This document shows positions 14,644 to 23,240 of a DNA stretch of 64,000 nucleotides, piece after piece (position 1 is the stretch's first letter; every line of letters starts with the position of its first letter). Below the pieces are notes generated by a model. That model saw only the letters and a program-made list of their open reading frames with translations, made no database searches and was not told the origin of the DNA. The stretch is from NCBI GenBank assembly GCA_963792675.1, contig CAWBWT010000002.1:1116001-1180000 (forward strand), written 5' to 3'. The position numbers and the translations under genes were made by a program. The DNA comes from JBBROS01 sp963792675. GTDB lineage: Bacteria > Pseudomonadota > Alphaproteobacteria > Acetobacterales > Acetobacteraceae.

Positions 14644-15604
14644 GCGTCCGGGCTCGTAGAGCTTGCCATAGCCGCCATAAGCGTCGGCCTGCAGGATGCC
14701 GGCATACCCGGCCAAGTGGCTTTGTGGATGCTCACCGCCTCGATCGCGCGAGTAGTAGAACACGGCTCCCGGGGCTGCGGGGCCGCCGAATGGTCGGTCA
14801 TCGCGCACATAGACCCAGCTGCGGGCGATGTCGGTGTTGCCCCGCGCCAGGACCGGCACCGTGGTGTCGTCGCCGTGCAGTCGCTCGGCGGCCATGACAT
14901 GGGCTTGCAGGCGCTCGAACAGCGGCATCAGCACCGCCGTGCAGGTGCCGACCTGGTCGGCCAGCGTGGACAGGCTGAACGGCACACCCTCACGGCCGTA
15001 GCGCTCGGCCTGGCGATTGAGCGGCTGATGCTGTCCGAACTTCTCGAACAGGATCATGGCCAGCAGGCTCGGGCCCGCCCAACCCCGCGGGATCACATGA
15101 AACGGGGCGGGAGCTTGGCTTATGCGCTCGCAGTCGCGGCAGGAGAACTTCTCGCGCACATGCTGGATGACTTTCCACTGGCGAGGGATGGCCTCGAGGG
15201 TCTCGGTGACGTCCTCCCCTGCGCTGGTATTCCACGTGCTGCGCACGCGGAACCTTGACCAGCTCCGCCCAGCTTGGACAATCGAGCGCCGCCGCAGCAG
15301 GCGCAGGTCACTGGACCAGGGACGACGACGCGCTCGCGCGGCAGGTGCTCTGGGAACGGGCGCCGGGCCGGACGCGCACGGGTAAAGCCTGCGACGGTGG
15401 TGGTCTTGGCCGCGGCGGCCTCAGCGGCCAGCTCGTCCTCGGTCGCAGAAGCCTCCAGCTCCTCGAGCTGCAGCTTGAGATGGGCGATCAGCGCCAAGTT
15501 GCTGGATTGCTCGCTCGAGCGGCGGCGACATCGGCGCGCGCGGCCAAACGAGCGGCCTTGAGCGCGTCGACGTCATCCGGCAGGGCGGCAAGCTCGGCGT
15601 CCAT
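14640..15604 (-). pseudogene. IS66-family transposase TnpC, frameshifted and truncated
   Basis: Begins M-D-A-E-L-A-A-L-P-D-D-V at 15604. It needs frame changes to join the A-L-I-A-H-L-K-L-Q helix, the zinc-finger part C-A-C-C-G-G-A-R-L-S-K-L-G, and the catalytic part V-T-E-T-L-E-A-I-P-R-Q-W-K-V-I through H-G-D-D-T-T-V-P-V-L to Q-A-D-A-Y-G-G-Y-G-K-L-Y. An insertion of about 50 bases separates the zinc finger from the catalytic part near 15210-15265. The gene is cut after Y-E-P-G by the IS21 fragment, losing the end of the DDE domain, so it is non-functional. Confidence 0.88.
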
Positions 15605-15654
15605 GCCGGGATTGAATCATGAACCAGGCCGCCATGGTACTGTTTCAGCAGCCC

Positions 15655-15808
15655 GCGGCAGCTATCCCGCCGACTGCGGCCGCCAGGTCTGCTGCGGATG
15701 CCGCCAGTCGATCCCCTCCAAAAGCTAGCTCATCTGACCGGCCGTCAGCGCCACCACGCCGTCCACCGTTTGTGGCCAGATGAAGCGTCCGCGGTCCAGC
15801 AACCGGGA
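15655..15808 (-). pseudogene. IS66 accessory protein TnpB, C-terminal remnant
   Basis: Only the C-terminal end is recognisable: R-G-R-F-I-W-P, D-G-V-V-A-L-T-A-G-Q-M-S, an in-frame stop, then L-L-E-G-I-D-W-R and T-W-R-P. The first two thirds of tnpB are deleted, because tnpA ends directly against this remnant. Confidence 0.7.
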
Positions 15809-16224
15809 TCACTCGCGCAGTGCCGCCAACACGCGCCGCAGTGCGGCCAGGTTCACGTCACTGCCCACCCGGACGTGACGCCCGTGCCAAGCTCGATCTC
15901 AATCAGGCCAGGCGCACCCGCGGACCGCGATGCCAGTGCCGGGCGTGGTCTCTCATCGAGCGGCGCGACCGCCGTGCTCGCCGACGCGAGAGCCTGCACC
16001 GGCACGACCACGGGGCTCTCCGGAGCCGGGCCCAGCAGGCCCTCACGCGCCTGGCGCCGCCACGTGAACAACAGGCTCTCGCAGACGCCATGACGCGCGG
16101 CTACGGCACGGATCATCGATCCCGGCTCGTTGGTCTCGGCAACGATCCGCACCTTGTCCGGCAGACTCCAGCGCCGCCGACGCTCCCGTCCGGTGATGAT
16201 CTCCACCACGCCATCCATCCGCAC
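15809..16224 (-). pseudogene. IS66 accessory protein TnpA (frameshifted near 3' end)
   Basis: The open part (to 15853) gives 123 aa with a helix-turn-helix: R-R-R-W-S-L-P-D-K-V-R-I-V-A-E, then A-A-R-H-G-V-C-E-S-L-L-F-T-W-R-R-Q. It ends with I-E-I-E-L-G-T-G and then leaves frame. The neighbouring frame restores N-L-A-A-L-R-R-V-L-A-A-L-R-E and a stop at 15809. TnpA is the DNA-binding accessory protein of IS66 elements. It is the best preserved of the three genes but useless alone. Confidence 0.85.
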
Positions 16225-16620
16225 ACCTCAACGGCCGCCTTAAAGCGCTCTTTACGGCGACAGGAGCCTCAAACCCAGACGGCCCTCGGCGGAGGGATAC
16301 CGGAAGACCATCCATCAAGCCAAATCGCCGCTTCCTCGGAGCGTCATTCCGCGTCTCGAAGCAGTCCAACTGCGGATCGCTACGATCTGCCCGCCCGTAG
16401 ATGATGGCAGTCGAATCTGACGGGGAACGCTACTCGCGCTCAACTCTGGAGGCGCAACAACGCCTCAAAGAGACTTTGGCCCGCACCCACCTGGATAACG
16501 TGCGCGAGAACGTCTCTCGTCGGGCAGGCCCCGTCATCAGCTCGCTGAAGTGCCTGACTGCCGGCGCTTTCTAGCCTGCCCTGTCCAGGAGTGCAGAATT
16601 CTGCAAAACCAGTATGTTGG
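16225..16620. other. Intergenic stretch without recognisable gene
   Basis: About 395 bases between the IS66 remnant and tRNA-Gln. Both strands hold only short open frames without family resemblance. The first 60 bases may contain the IS66 end (a TTAAAGCGCTCTTTA palindrome-like sequence near 16240-16254), but no matching opposite end was found. Confidence 0.5.
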
Positions 16621-16694
16621 TGGCTGGGGGACCTGGATTCGAACCAAGGCTTTCCGAGTCAGAGTCGGAAGTTCTACCGCTAAACTATCCCCCA
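16621..16694 (-). tRNA. tRNA-Gln (anticodon CTG)
   Basis: Read on the minus strand, 74 bases fold as a cloverleaf. The acceptor TGGGGGA pairs with TCCCCCA, followed by discriminator G and an encoded CCA. The anticodon stem TCCGA/TCGGA encloses loop CTCTGAC with anticodon CTG, reading CAG (Gln). The T-arm has loop TTCGAAT. Its proximity to degraded IS sequence fits the common use of tRNA genes as integration hot spots, though no attachment repeat was seen. Confidence 0.93.
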
Positions 16695-16833
16695 TCGCCG
16701 CTCGCCGCGTCGTCGGGTGCCTACGAGAGGGCGGGTGATTAGCACGCCGTTTGGGCGGTCGCAACGCTTGCGGTGGGCGGACGGGGCGCTTCGACAAGGT
16801 TGGTCTTGCGCCGTGCGGCGAAAGGTAAACACA

Positions 16834-17928
16834 ATGAGCGATGGTCCGTCGAGACACCATTGTGCCACCTGTCGCCCAGCGGTCGAGATGAGCTGGTCCA
16901 GCCATGCCGGCGGCCGGAGCGGGCAAAGTGTGTACGTCGCGCTCGACCTCGGCACCAACAACTGCCGCATGCTGGCAGGCGCGCCCACCCGTGACGGGTT
17001 TCGTGTGATCGACAGCTTCAGCCGGATCGTCAGGCTCGGGGAAGGGCTGCAGGCGACCGGGCGGCTGAACGAAGCGGCGATGGAGCGGGCGATCGCGGCG
17101 CTGCAGGCCTGTGCGGCCCGGCTGGACCGCCGGCCGCCGCGACTGACGCGGGCGGTCGCCACCGAAGCCTGCCGCAAGGCCGTCAATGGCGCGAGCTTCA
17201 TCGAGCGGGTGCGGCGGGATACCGGGTTCGCGTTCACCGTCATCACCGCGCGCGAGGAGGCGTTGCTCGCGCTCGAAAGCTGCGGGCCGCTGCTGGCCCG
17301 GTCGGCCCGCCGCGCGCTGCTGTTCGACATCGGCGGCGGCTCCACCGAGTTGGCCTGGGTCCGGCTGGATACGCCGGGCCGGACGCCGGAGTTGATCGGC
17401 ACCGCCAGCTTGCCGATCGGGGTGGTGAGCTTGGCCGAACGGCATGGCGAGGCCGGGTTCGCGCCGGCCGGGTTCGCGGCCATGGTGGACGAGGTGCGCC
17501 GTCAGCTGGCTGGGTTCGAGCAGGTGCACCGGATCGGGCGCGAGGTGCAGGGGGGCGGGGTGCAGCTGCTCGGAACCAGCGGTACCGTGACCACGCTGGC
17601 CGGGGTGGCGATGAACCTGCCGCGCTATCGCCGGCCTTTGGTGGACGGGACGACCCTGTCGGCGGCGGACGGCGACGCGGCGGTCGAGGTGCTGCGCGGG
17701 CTGGGGCAGGACGGGCTGCGGCAGCATCCCTGCGTCGGGCCGGACCGGGTGCCGTTCGTGCTGCCGGGCTGCGCGGTGTTCCAGGCCATCCGCGAGACCT
17801 GGCCGATGGCGGAGGTGACGGTCGCCGACCGGGGCCTGCGCGAGGGCATGCTGCTGCGGATGATGCGGACGGCCGGAGCGCCGCGCGTGGCGGCGCACCG
17901 ACCCGCGCCCCTCGCGGCCCCGGTCTGA
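16834..17928 (+). CDS. Ppx/GppA family exopolyphosphatase or pppGpp phosphohydrolase
   Basis: 364-aa cytoplasmic phosphatase of the sugar-kinase/actin fold. Phosphate-1 motif A-L-D-L-G-T-N-N-C-R-M-L-A is followed by V-A-T-E-A-C-R, L-L-F-D-I-G-G-G-S-T-E-L (phosphate-2) and L-G-T-S-G-T-V-T-T-L-A-G. It is of the short form without the C-terminal HD-like domain of E. coli Ppx, as is usual in Alphaproteobacteria. The substrate, polyphosphate or pppGpp, cannot be separated from sequence. The ATG at 16834 was chosen; upstream in-frame sequence overlaps the tRNA flank. It is followed after 5 bases by rlmE, a common alphaproteobacterial pair. Confidence 0.9.
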   Translation: MSDGPSRHHCATCRPAVEMSWSSHAGGRSGQSVYVALDLGTNNCRMLAGAPTRDGFRVIDSFSRIVRLGEGLQATGRLNEAAMERAIAALQACAARLDRRPPRLTRAVATEACRKAVNGASFIERVRRDTGFAFTVITAREEALLALESCGPLLARSARRALLFDIGGGSTELAWVRLDTPGRTPELIGTASLPIGVVSLAERHGEAGFAPAGFAAMVDEVRRQLAGFEQVHRIGREVQGGGVQLLGTSGTVTTLAGVAMNLPRYRRPLVDGTTLSAADGDAAVEVLRGLGQDGLRQHPCVGPDRVPFVLPGCAVFQAIRETWPMAEVTVADRGLREGMLLRMMRTAGAPRVAAHRPAPLAAPV

Positions 17929-17933
17929 CCGCG

Positions 17934-18602
17934 GTGGCGAAGGCACCCCCGGGCTCCCGCGGCATGCGGGTGAAGCTCAAGACGGCGCTGGGCCGCACCA
18001 CCGGGCAGCAGAAATGGCTGCAGCGGCAGCTCAACGACCCCTATGTGCGGGCGGCGCAGGAGCAGGGCTGGCGGTCGCGGGCGGCGTTCAAGCTGATCGA
18101 GCTCGATGAGCGGTTCCACCTGATCCGGCGCGGCGCCCGGGTGGTGGATCTGGGGGCGGCGCCGGGCGGCTGGACGCAGGTCGCGGTGAAGCAAGGGGCG
18201 GCGCAAGTGGTCGGCATCGACCTGCTGCCGATGGAGCCGATCCCGGGCTCGTCGCTGATCCAAGGCGACTTCACCGAGGACGCGATGGAGGCGCGGCTGA
18301 AGCACGTGATGGGCGGCAAGGCCGATCTCGTGCTGTCCGACATGGCGCCCAACACCACCGGCCACACCGACACCGACCACATCCGCATCATGGGGTTGGC
18401 CGAACTGGCGCTGCATTTTGCGTTCGACATGCTCGAGCCCGGCGGCGGGTTCGTCGCCAAGGTGTTCCAGGGCGGGTCCGAGAAGCACATGCTGGAGCAG
18501 ATGAAGCGGCATTTCGCGAGCGTGCGGCATGCCAAGCCGCCGGCGAGCCGGAAGGAATCGAGCGAGCTTTACGTCGTCGCGACCGGGTTCCGGCCGAGTT
18601 AA
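17934..18602 (+). CDS. rlmE: 23S rRNA (uridine-2'-O)-methyltransferase RlmE (FtsJ/RrmJ)
   Basis: 222-aa SAM-dependent enzyme that 2'-O-methylates the A-loop uridine (U2552 in E. coli) of 23S rRNA. SAM-binding V-V-D-L-G-A-A-P-G-G-W-T-Q is present. The catalytic tetrad is visible: Lys in R-A-A-F-K-L-I-E-L, Asp in L-S-D-M-A-P-N, Lys in F-V-A-K-V-F-Q-G and Glu in S-S-E-L-Y-V-V-A. The GTG start at 17934 lies 5 bases after the Ppx/GppA stop. Length and motifs are normal. Confidence 0.95.
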   Translation: MAKAPPGSRGMRVKLKTALGRTTGQQKWLQRQLNDPYVRAAQEQGWRSRAAFKLIELDERFHLIRRGARVVDLGAAPGGWTQVAVKQGAAQVVGIDLLPMEPIPGSSLIQGDFTEDAMEARLKHVMGGKADLVLSDMAPNTTGHTDTDHIRIMGLAELALHFAFDMLEPGGGFVAKVFQGGSEKHMLEQMKRHFASVRHAKPPASRKESSELYVVATGFRPS

Positions 18603-18611
18603 CTTCGGCGG

Positions 18612-19547
18612 TCAAAGGGCGGCGAGCATTCCCGCCGCAAGGCCGGTCCCGGACACCCAGGCGCATTCCACGCGCGGGCCGAGCAGCCAGTCGCCGCAGA
18701 CGCCGAGGCCGAGCCCCGCATCCCACAACGTGCCGCTGCCGTCATTGCCCGACCGGGCGTAGCGCCAGCGGTGCGCGGCGGCGGACAACCGAGCGGGCAG
18801 AGGTGCTCCGACCCGTCCGGCGAACGCCTCCAGCAGCTGCGGGACGATCGCTTCGGGCGATTGCTCGAGGTGCTCCGTCGACCAGCCGGGCCCGGCTTGG
18901 ATCACCCAGGCCTCGGAGCCGCCGCGGCCGGGCTTGGCCGAGTTGCGGGCGGCCCAGCCGATCGGGCCCTGCTCGCGCAGCACGTCCGGCGCCGCGACCC
19001 GGCCGTCGAACGCGGCCATCACGGTCCAGCACGGCTGTGAAACGGCCGCCGCGGCGTGCCGGGCAAAGCCGGCCGACCAGGGCGCCAGCAACGGGGCGGC
19101 TTGCTCGGCGGGCAGCGCGATCACGACGGCGTCGAACGGCCCGGCCTCGACGCCCTCGCCGTGCGCACGCCATTGCGGGCCGTCCCGCAGCAGCGCGTCG
19201 ATGCGGGCCCCCCAGCGCACGTCGAGCGGTTGCGCCAGCGCCTTCACCGGCGCGTTCATGGCCGGGGTGCCGACCCAGGCGTCGGGTCCGGCGGCCGGCC
19301 AGCGTGCGGCGAGGCCGGAGGCGGCCCAGGCCTCGACCTGGTTGCGGAAGCCGTCGTTGCGGGCGGTGAAGTACTGCGCGCCATGGTCGAACCCGGCCTC
19401 GCCGGCCGCAGTCGGCGTCCGGCGGGACGCCATGCGGCCGCCGGGGCCGCGGCCTTTGTCGAACAATTGAACGGCGTGCTGCCGGGTCGCCAGCAGCGTC
19501 GCGCATGCGAGGCCGGCGATGCCGGCGCCAATGATCCCGATCCTCAT
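18612..19547 (-). CDS. FAD-dependent amine oxidase/renalase-like oxidoreductase
   Basis: 311-aa flavoprotein. The dinucleotide-binding motif G-I-I-G-A-G-I-A-G-L-A-C is at residues 4-15, followed by the E/D-K-x-R-G-P-G-G-R-M-A-S-R flavin motif and F-D-H-G-A-Q-Y-F-T-A-R. The C-terminal region G-L-G-V-C-G-D-W matches the FAD-binding end of this group (YobN/renalase-like). The substrate is unknown. The ATG at 19547 was chosen because the Rossmann strand begins there. It is convergent with rlmE, 9 bases apart, and divergent from guaB. Confidence 0.85.
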   Translation of the reverse strand: MRIGIIGAGIAGLACATLLATRQHAVQLFDKGRGPGGRMASRRTPTAAGEAGFDHGAQYFTARNDGFRNQVEAWAASGLAARWPAAGPDAWVGTPAMNAPVKALAQPLDVRWGARIDALLRDGPQWRAHGEGVEAGPFDAVVIALPAEQAAPLLAPWSAGFARHAAAAVSQPCWTVMAAFDGRVAAPDVLREQGPIGWAARNSAKPGRGGSEAWVIQAGPGWSTEHLEQSPEAIVPQLLEAFAGRVGAPLPARLSAAAHRWRYARSGNDGSGTLWDAGLGLGVCGDWLLGPRVECAWVSGTGLAAGMLAAL

Positions 19548-19705
19548 CGGCCCAGCATCCCGCGCCGGGCCGCACGCGTCCAGCGGCGCCGGGCGGCACG
19601 GAACCTGCAACACTGCCGTGCTTGCGCCGCTGCGGCCCGCGGCTTATGTGGAACCGCCAAGGCAGGGGGCCGGCGGCCGGTTCGCCCCGCATGAAAGGTC
19701 CCTCC

Positions 19706-21259
19706 ATGGCACCCGACACCAATGCGATGAATTCCGACCCGGCAACGCGCGCCGGGATACGGCCGGACGACGCCCGGACCGGGATACGGCCCGAAGACAA
19801 GGTTCAGGAGGCGCTCGCCTTCGACGACGTGCTGGTGGTGCCGAACTACTCGCAGGTGCTGCCCAGTGCCGTCAGCACCCGCACCCGCCTGACGCGCGAG
19901 ATCGAGCTGCACATTCCACTGGTGTCGTCGGCGATGGACACCGTGACGGAGGCGGCGATGGCGATCGCCATGGCGCAGCTTGGCGGCATCGGCGTCATCC
20001 ACAAGAACCTGGAGCCGGCCGAGCAGGCAGCGCAGGTTCGCCGGGTCAAGAAGTTCGAGTCGGGGATGGTGGTCAACCCGCTGACCATCAATCCGGACCA
20101 GACGCTCGCCGAAGCCCGCGCGCTGATGAACCAGCACAACATCAGCGGCTTTCCGGTGGTCGAGAAGGACACCGGGCGGCTGGTCGGCATCCTGACCAAC
20201 CGTGACGTGCGCTTCGCCACCGACCCGAACACCCGCGTCTACGAGCTGATGACGCGGGAGAACCTGATCACGGTGCAAACGGATGTCGCCCATGACGAGG
20301 CGCGGCGGCTGCTGCATCGGCACCGGATCGAGAAGCTGCTGGTGGTGGACGAGGCCTATCGCTGCGTCGGCCTGATCACCGTCAAGGACATGGACAAGGC
20401 GCAGGCGCATCCGCTGGCCAACAAGGACGCGCTCGGTCGGCTGCGGGTCGCGGCGGCGACCGGGGTGGGCGATGACGGCTTCGCCCGGGCCGAGGCGCTG
20501 GTCGCAGCCGAGGCCGACGTCATCGTCATCGACACCGCGCATGGCCATTCGGCCGGCGTGCTGGCGGCCGTCACCCGGGTCAAGCGGCTATCGAATGCGG
20601 TGCAGATCATCGCCGGCAACGTCGCGACCCCCGACGGTGCGCGGGCGCTGATCGACGCCGGCGCCGACGCGGTCAAGATCGGCATCGGGCCGGGCAGCAT
20701 CTGCACCACCCGCATCGTGGCCGGCGTCGGCATGCCGCAGTTCACCGCCGTGCTCGAGACCGCCGCCGCTTGCCGCGCGCAGGGCGTGCCGGCCATTGCC
20801 GATGGCGGCATCCGCACCTCTGGCGACATGGTCAAGGCGATCGGCGCCGGGGCGGACGCGGTGATGATCGGGTCGCTGCTGGCCGGCACCGACGAGGCGC
20901 CCGGTGAAGTGTTTCTTTACCAAGGCCGGTCATACAAGAGCTACCGCGGCATGGGCAGCATCGGCGCCATGGCCCGGGGCTCGGCCGACCGCTACTTCCA
21001 GCAGGAGATCAAGGACACGTTGAAGCTGGTGCCGGAAGGGATCGAGGGCCGGGTCGGCTACAAGGGGCCGGTGACGCCGGTGGTGCACCAGCTGGTGGGC
21101 GGGCTGCGCGCCGGCATGGGCTATACCGGCAGCGCCGATATCGACGATCTGCAGCGCAATGCCCGGTTCCGCCGGATCACCGGGGCGGGCCTTCGGGAAA
21201 GCCACGTGCACGACGTCGCCATTACCCGCGAAGCCCCGAACTACCGGCAAGAAGTTTGA
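19706..21259 (+). CDS. guaB: Inosine-5'-monophosphate dehydrogenase
   Basis: 517-aa cytoplasmic enzyme oxidising IMP to XMP with NAD+, the committed step to GMP. The (beta/alpha)8 barrel begins at about residue 30 (A-L-A-F-D-D-V-L-V-V-P). Two CBS domains are inserted at about 115-235 (N-Q-H-N-I-S-G-F-P-V-V; H-R-I-E-K-L-L-V-V-D). The catalytic Cys lies in G-P-G-S-I-C-T-T-R, and the flap in Y-R-G-M-G-S-I-G-A-M. The N-terminus carries a non-family extension with the near-repeat G-I-R-P-D-D / G-I-R-P-E-D. It opens a same-strand run ending in guaA, which makes GMP from XMP. Confidence 0.96.
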   Translation: MAPDTNAMNSDPATRAGIRPDDARTGIRPEDKVQEALAFDDVLVVPNYSQVLPSAVSTRTRLTREIELHIPLVSSAMDTVTEAAMAIAMAQLGGIGVIHKNLEPAEQAAQVRRVKKFESGMVVNPLTINPDQTLAEARALMNQHNISGFPVVEKDTGRLVGILTNRDVRFATDPNTRVYELMTRENLITVQTDVAHDEARRLLHRHRIEKLLVVDEAYRCVGLITVKDMDKAQAHPLANKDALGRLRVAAATGVGDDGFARAEALVAAEADVIVIDTAHGHSAGVLAAVTRVKRLSNAVQIIAGNVATPDGARALIDAGADAVKIGIGPGSICTTRIVAGVGMPQFTAVLETAAACRAQGVPAIADGGIRTSGDMVKAIGAGADAVMIGSLLAGTDEAPGEVFLYQGRSYKSYRGMGSIGAMARGSADRYFQQEIKDTLKLVPEGIEGRVGYKGPVTPVVHQLVGGLRAGMGYTGSADIDDLQRNARFRRITGAGLRESHVHDVAITREAPNYRQEV

Positions 21260-21267
21260 GCGGCGCC

Positions 21268-21948
21268 ATGTCGGGCGGCTCGATCAAGGCGGTCGTGTTC
21301 GATGCCTACGGCACCCTGCTCGACGTGCACGGCGCCATGCAGCGCCATGCCGACCAGCTGCCGCCGGATTGGGAGCGGATCAGCCAGGAATGGCGGCAGA
21401 AGCAGCTTGAATACACTTGGGTCCGCACGTTGACCGGCGCACACACCCATGCCGATTTCTGGCAGGTGACCCGGGACAGCCTGGCCTTCGTCGCGGCCCG
21501 GCACCGCATCACCGAGCCGGCCGTGCTCGATGCGTTGCTTGCCGCCTACCGGCAGCTGCCGGCGTACGGGGATGCGGCGCCGATGCTGTCGAAGCTGCGG
21601 GCCGCCGGCATCCGCACCGCGATCCTGTCGAACGGCGAGCCATCGATGCTGCAGGACGCGGTGGACGCGGCCGGGCTGGCACCGCTGCTGGACGCGGTGC
21701 TGAGCGTCGAGGATGTGGGCGTGTTCAAGCCGCATCCGCGCGTCTACGGCATCGCCGCCGGGGCGCTCGGCCTGTCGCTGGCGCAGATGGGGTTCGTGTC
21801 GTCGAACGCCTGGGACGCGCAGGCGGCGGGGCTGGCCGGGTTCCGCGTGTTCTGGTGCAACCGCACCAAGCAGCCCGAGGAGTACGGGCTGGAGCGGTCG
21901 GCGACCGTGATGTCGGGCTTGTCCGAGCTGCCTGCCCTGATCGCGTGA
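21268..21948 (+). CDS. Type II (S)-2-haloacid dehalogenase-like HAD hydrolase
   Basis: 226-aa HAD-superfamily enzyme. Nucleophile Asp12 lies in V-V-F-D-A-Y-G-T-L-L-D-V. Motif II is I-L-S-N-G-E-P and motif III includes D-V-G-V-F-K-P-H-P-R-V-Y, followed by S-S-N-A-W-D-A, the hallmark of L-2-haloacid dehalogenases. It probably hydrolyses short 2-haloacids or related phosphates; the natural substrate is unknown. ATG 21268 was chosen over TTG 21256, which overlaps the guaB stop. Its end overlaps the next gene by GTGA. Confidence 0.87.
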   Translation: MSGGSIKAVVFDAYGTLLDVHGAMQRHADQLPPDWERISQEWRQKQLEYTWVRTLTGAHTHADFWQVTRDSLAFVAARHRITEPAVLDALLAAYRQLPAYGDAAPMLSKLRAAGIRTAILSNGEPSMLQDAVDAAGLAPLLDAVLSVEDVGVFKPHPRVYGIAAGALGLSLAQMGFVSSNAWDAQAAGLAGFRVFWCNRTKQPEEYGLERSATVMSGLSELPALIA

Positions 21949-23240
21949 CCCCCGCCGCGCGGCTGGCCGCCAGCATCGAGTTGCTGGCCGAGATCGCCGA
22001 CCATCCACGGCGTCCGGCCGACGCCGTGGCCAACGACTTCTTCCGCAACCGCCGTTTCATCGGCTCCGGCGACCGGCGCGCCGTGTCGGAGCGGGTGTGG
22101 CGCGTGCTGCGCAGCCAGCGCCGGCTGGCCTGGTGGCTGGAGCGGGGCGGCGGTGCGGCGACCCCGCGGCTGCTGCTGGCGGCGAGCCTCATGTTGGAGG
22201 GCTGGACGCTCGGCGGAGTGGCGCAATCCTTTTCCGGCGGTCAATATGGCCCGGTGCCGCTGCTGCAGCCGGAGTTCGCGGCGCTGCGCCCGCTGGAGGA
22301 CCACACGTTGAACCACCCGGAGATGCCCGGTGCCGTGCGGATGGAGGTGCCGGACTGGCTGTTTCCCGCGATCGAGGCGCGCTTCGGCGACGAGACCGCG
22401 GCCGAGATGGAAGCCGCCCTCGACCCGGCGCCGCTCGACCTGCGCGTCAACTTGCTGAAGGGCACCCGCGAGCAGGCGCGTGACGCGTTGTCCGCGGAAG
22501 GGGTGGAGGCAACGCCGACGCCGTACAGCCCGTGGGGCTTGCGCATCGATGGCCGCCGCTCGGTCACGGCCGGGCCGGCGTTTCAGGGCGGCCTGGTGGA
22601 AATCCAGGATGAAGGCAGCCAACTCGTCGCCGCACTGCTGGGCGCAGCACCCGAGATGCGGGTCGTCGACTGGTGCGCGGGCGCCGGCGGCAAGACGCTG
22701 GCGGTCGCGGCGCTGATGCAGAACCGCGGCCATCTGGTCGCCTGCGACGTGTCGGGGCCGCGGCTCGAAAGCGCGGTGCGCCGGTTGCGCCGGGCCGGGG
22801 TGCAGAATTGCGAGCGGCATCTGGTGGCGCCCGGCGACAAGTGGGCCAAGCGGCGCGGCGGCACGTTCGACCGCGTGCTGGTCGACGCGCCCTGCACCGG
22901 CACCGGCACCTGGCGCCGCAACCCGGACGCGCGGCTGCGGCTGCGCGAGCTCGACCTGGCCGAGCTGCTGCCGAAGCAAGCGATGATCCTCGACGCCGCC
23001 TCACGGCTGGTTCGGATCGGCGGGCGCCTGGTCTACGCCACCTGTTCGCTGCTGCCGGACGAGAATGAGGGACAGGTCGAGCGCTTCCTCGAACGGCACC
23101 AGGAGTTCAGCCAGATTCCGCTCTCGGAGGCATGGCCGCTGGACGGGCCGCCGCCCTGTCCCGGGCCGGCCTTGTCGCTGACGCCGCGCCGGCATGGCAC
23201 TGACGGGTTCTACGGCGCCGTGCTGGAGCGCCGGTCGTGA
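21945..23240 (+). CDS. RsmB/NOP-family RNA (cytosine-C5)-methyltransferase
   Basis: 431-aa SAM-dependent enzyme that makes m5C in RNA, probably 16S rRNA, using two cysteines. Seen: SAM motif I D-W-C-A-G-A-G-G-K-T-L-A, motif IV V-D-A-P-C-T-G-T-G-T-W-R-R-N-P, and motif VI Y-A-T-C-S-L-L-P-D-E-N-E. The N-terminal 150 residues form an RNA-binding, NusB-like part, shorter than in E. coli RsmB. The GTG start overlaps the HAD stop (GTGA), and its own stop overlaps the next gene in the same way, so the run is translationally coupled. Its position between guaB and guaA is a common alphaproteobacterial arrangement. Confidence 0.9.
   Translation: MTPAARLAASIELLAEIADHPRRPADAVANDFFRNRRFIGSGDRRAVSERVWRVLRSQRRLAWWLERGGGAATPRLLLAASLMLEGWTLGGVAQSFSGGQYGPVPLLQPEFAALRPLEDHTLNHPEMPGAVRMEVPDWLFPAIEARFGDETAAEMEAALDPAPLDLRVNLLKGTREQARDALSAEGVEATPTPYSPWGLRIDGRRSVTAGPAFQGGLVEIQDEGSQLVAALLGAAPEMRVVDWCAGAGGKTLAVAALMQNRGHLVACDVSGPRLESAVRRLRRAGVQNCERHLVAPGDKWAKRRGGTFDRVLVDAPCTGTGTWRRNPDARLRLRELDLAELLPKQAMILDAASRLVRIGGRLVYATCSLLPDENEGQVERFLERHQEFSQIPLSEAWPLDGPPPCPGPALSLTPRRHGTDGFYGAVLERRS

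Larger units (their letters stand above)
14440..16240. mobile_element. Degenerate IS mosaic: IS66 remnant joined to an IS21 fragment
   Basis: On the minus strand the order tnpA, tnpB, tnpC of an IS66-family element is recognisable, each gene broken. At the tnpC 3' end the sequence switches, at about 14640-14655, to a plus-strand istA fragment of an IS21-family element. That fragment ends next to the truncated efflux-channel gene. No complete terminal inverted repeats or target duplications were recognised, so the outer limits are approximate. The element is immobile. Confidence 0.75.

Noticed and set aside
14482..15258. Plus-strand 258-codon open frame over the IS region
   Set aside because: The first part is the istA fragment out of frame and the rest is antisense of tnpC. 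It has no coherent protein of its own.
16550..16738. Small plus-strand open frame across the tRNA region
   Set aside because: It runs through the antisense of tRNA-Gln and has no family resemblance.
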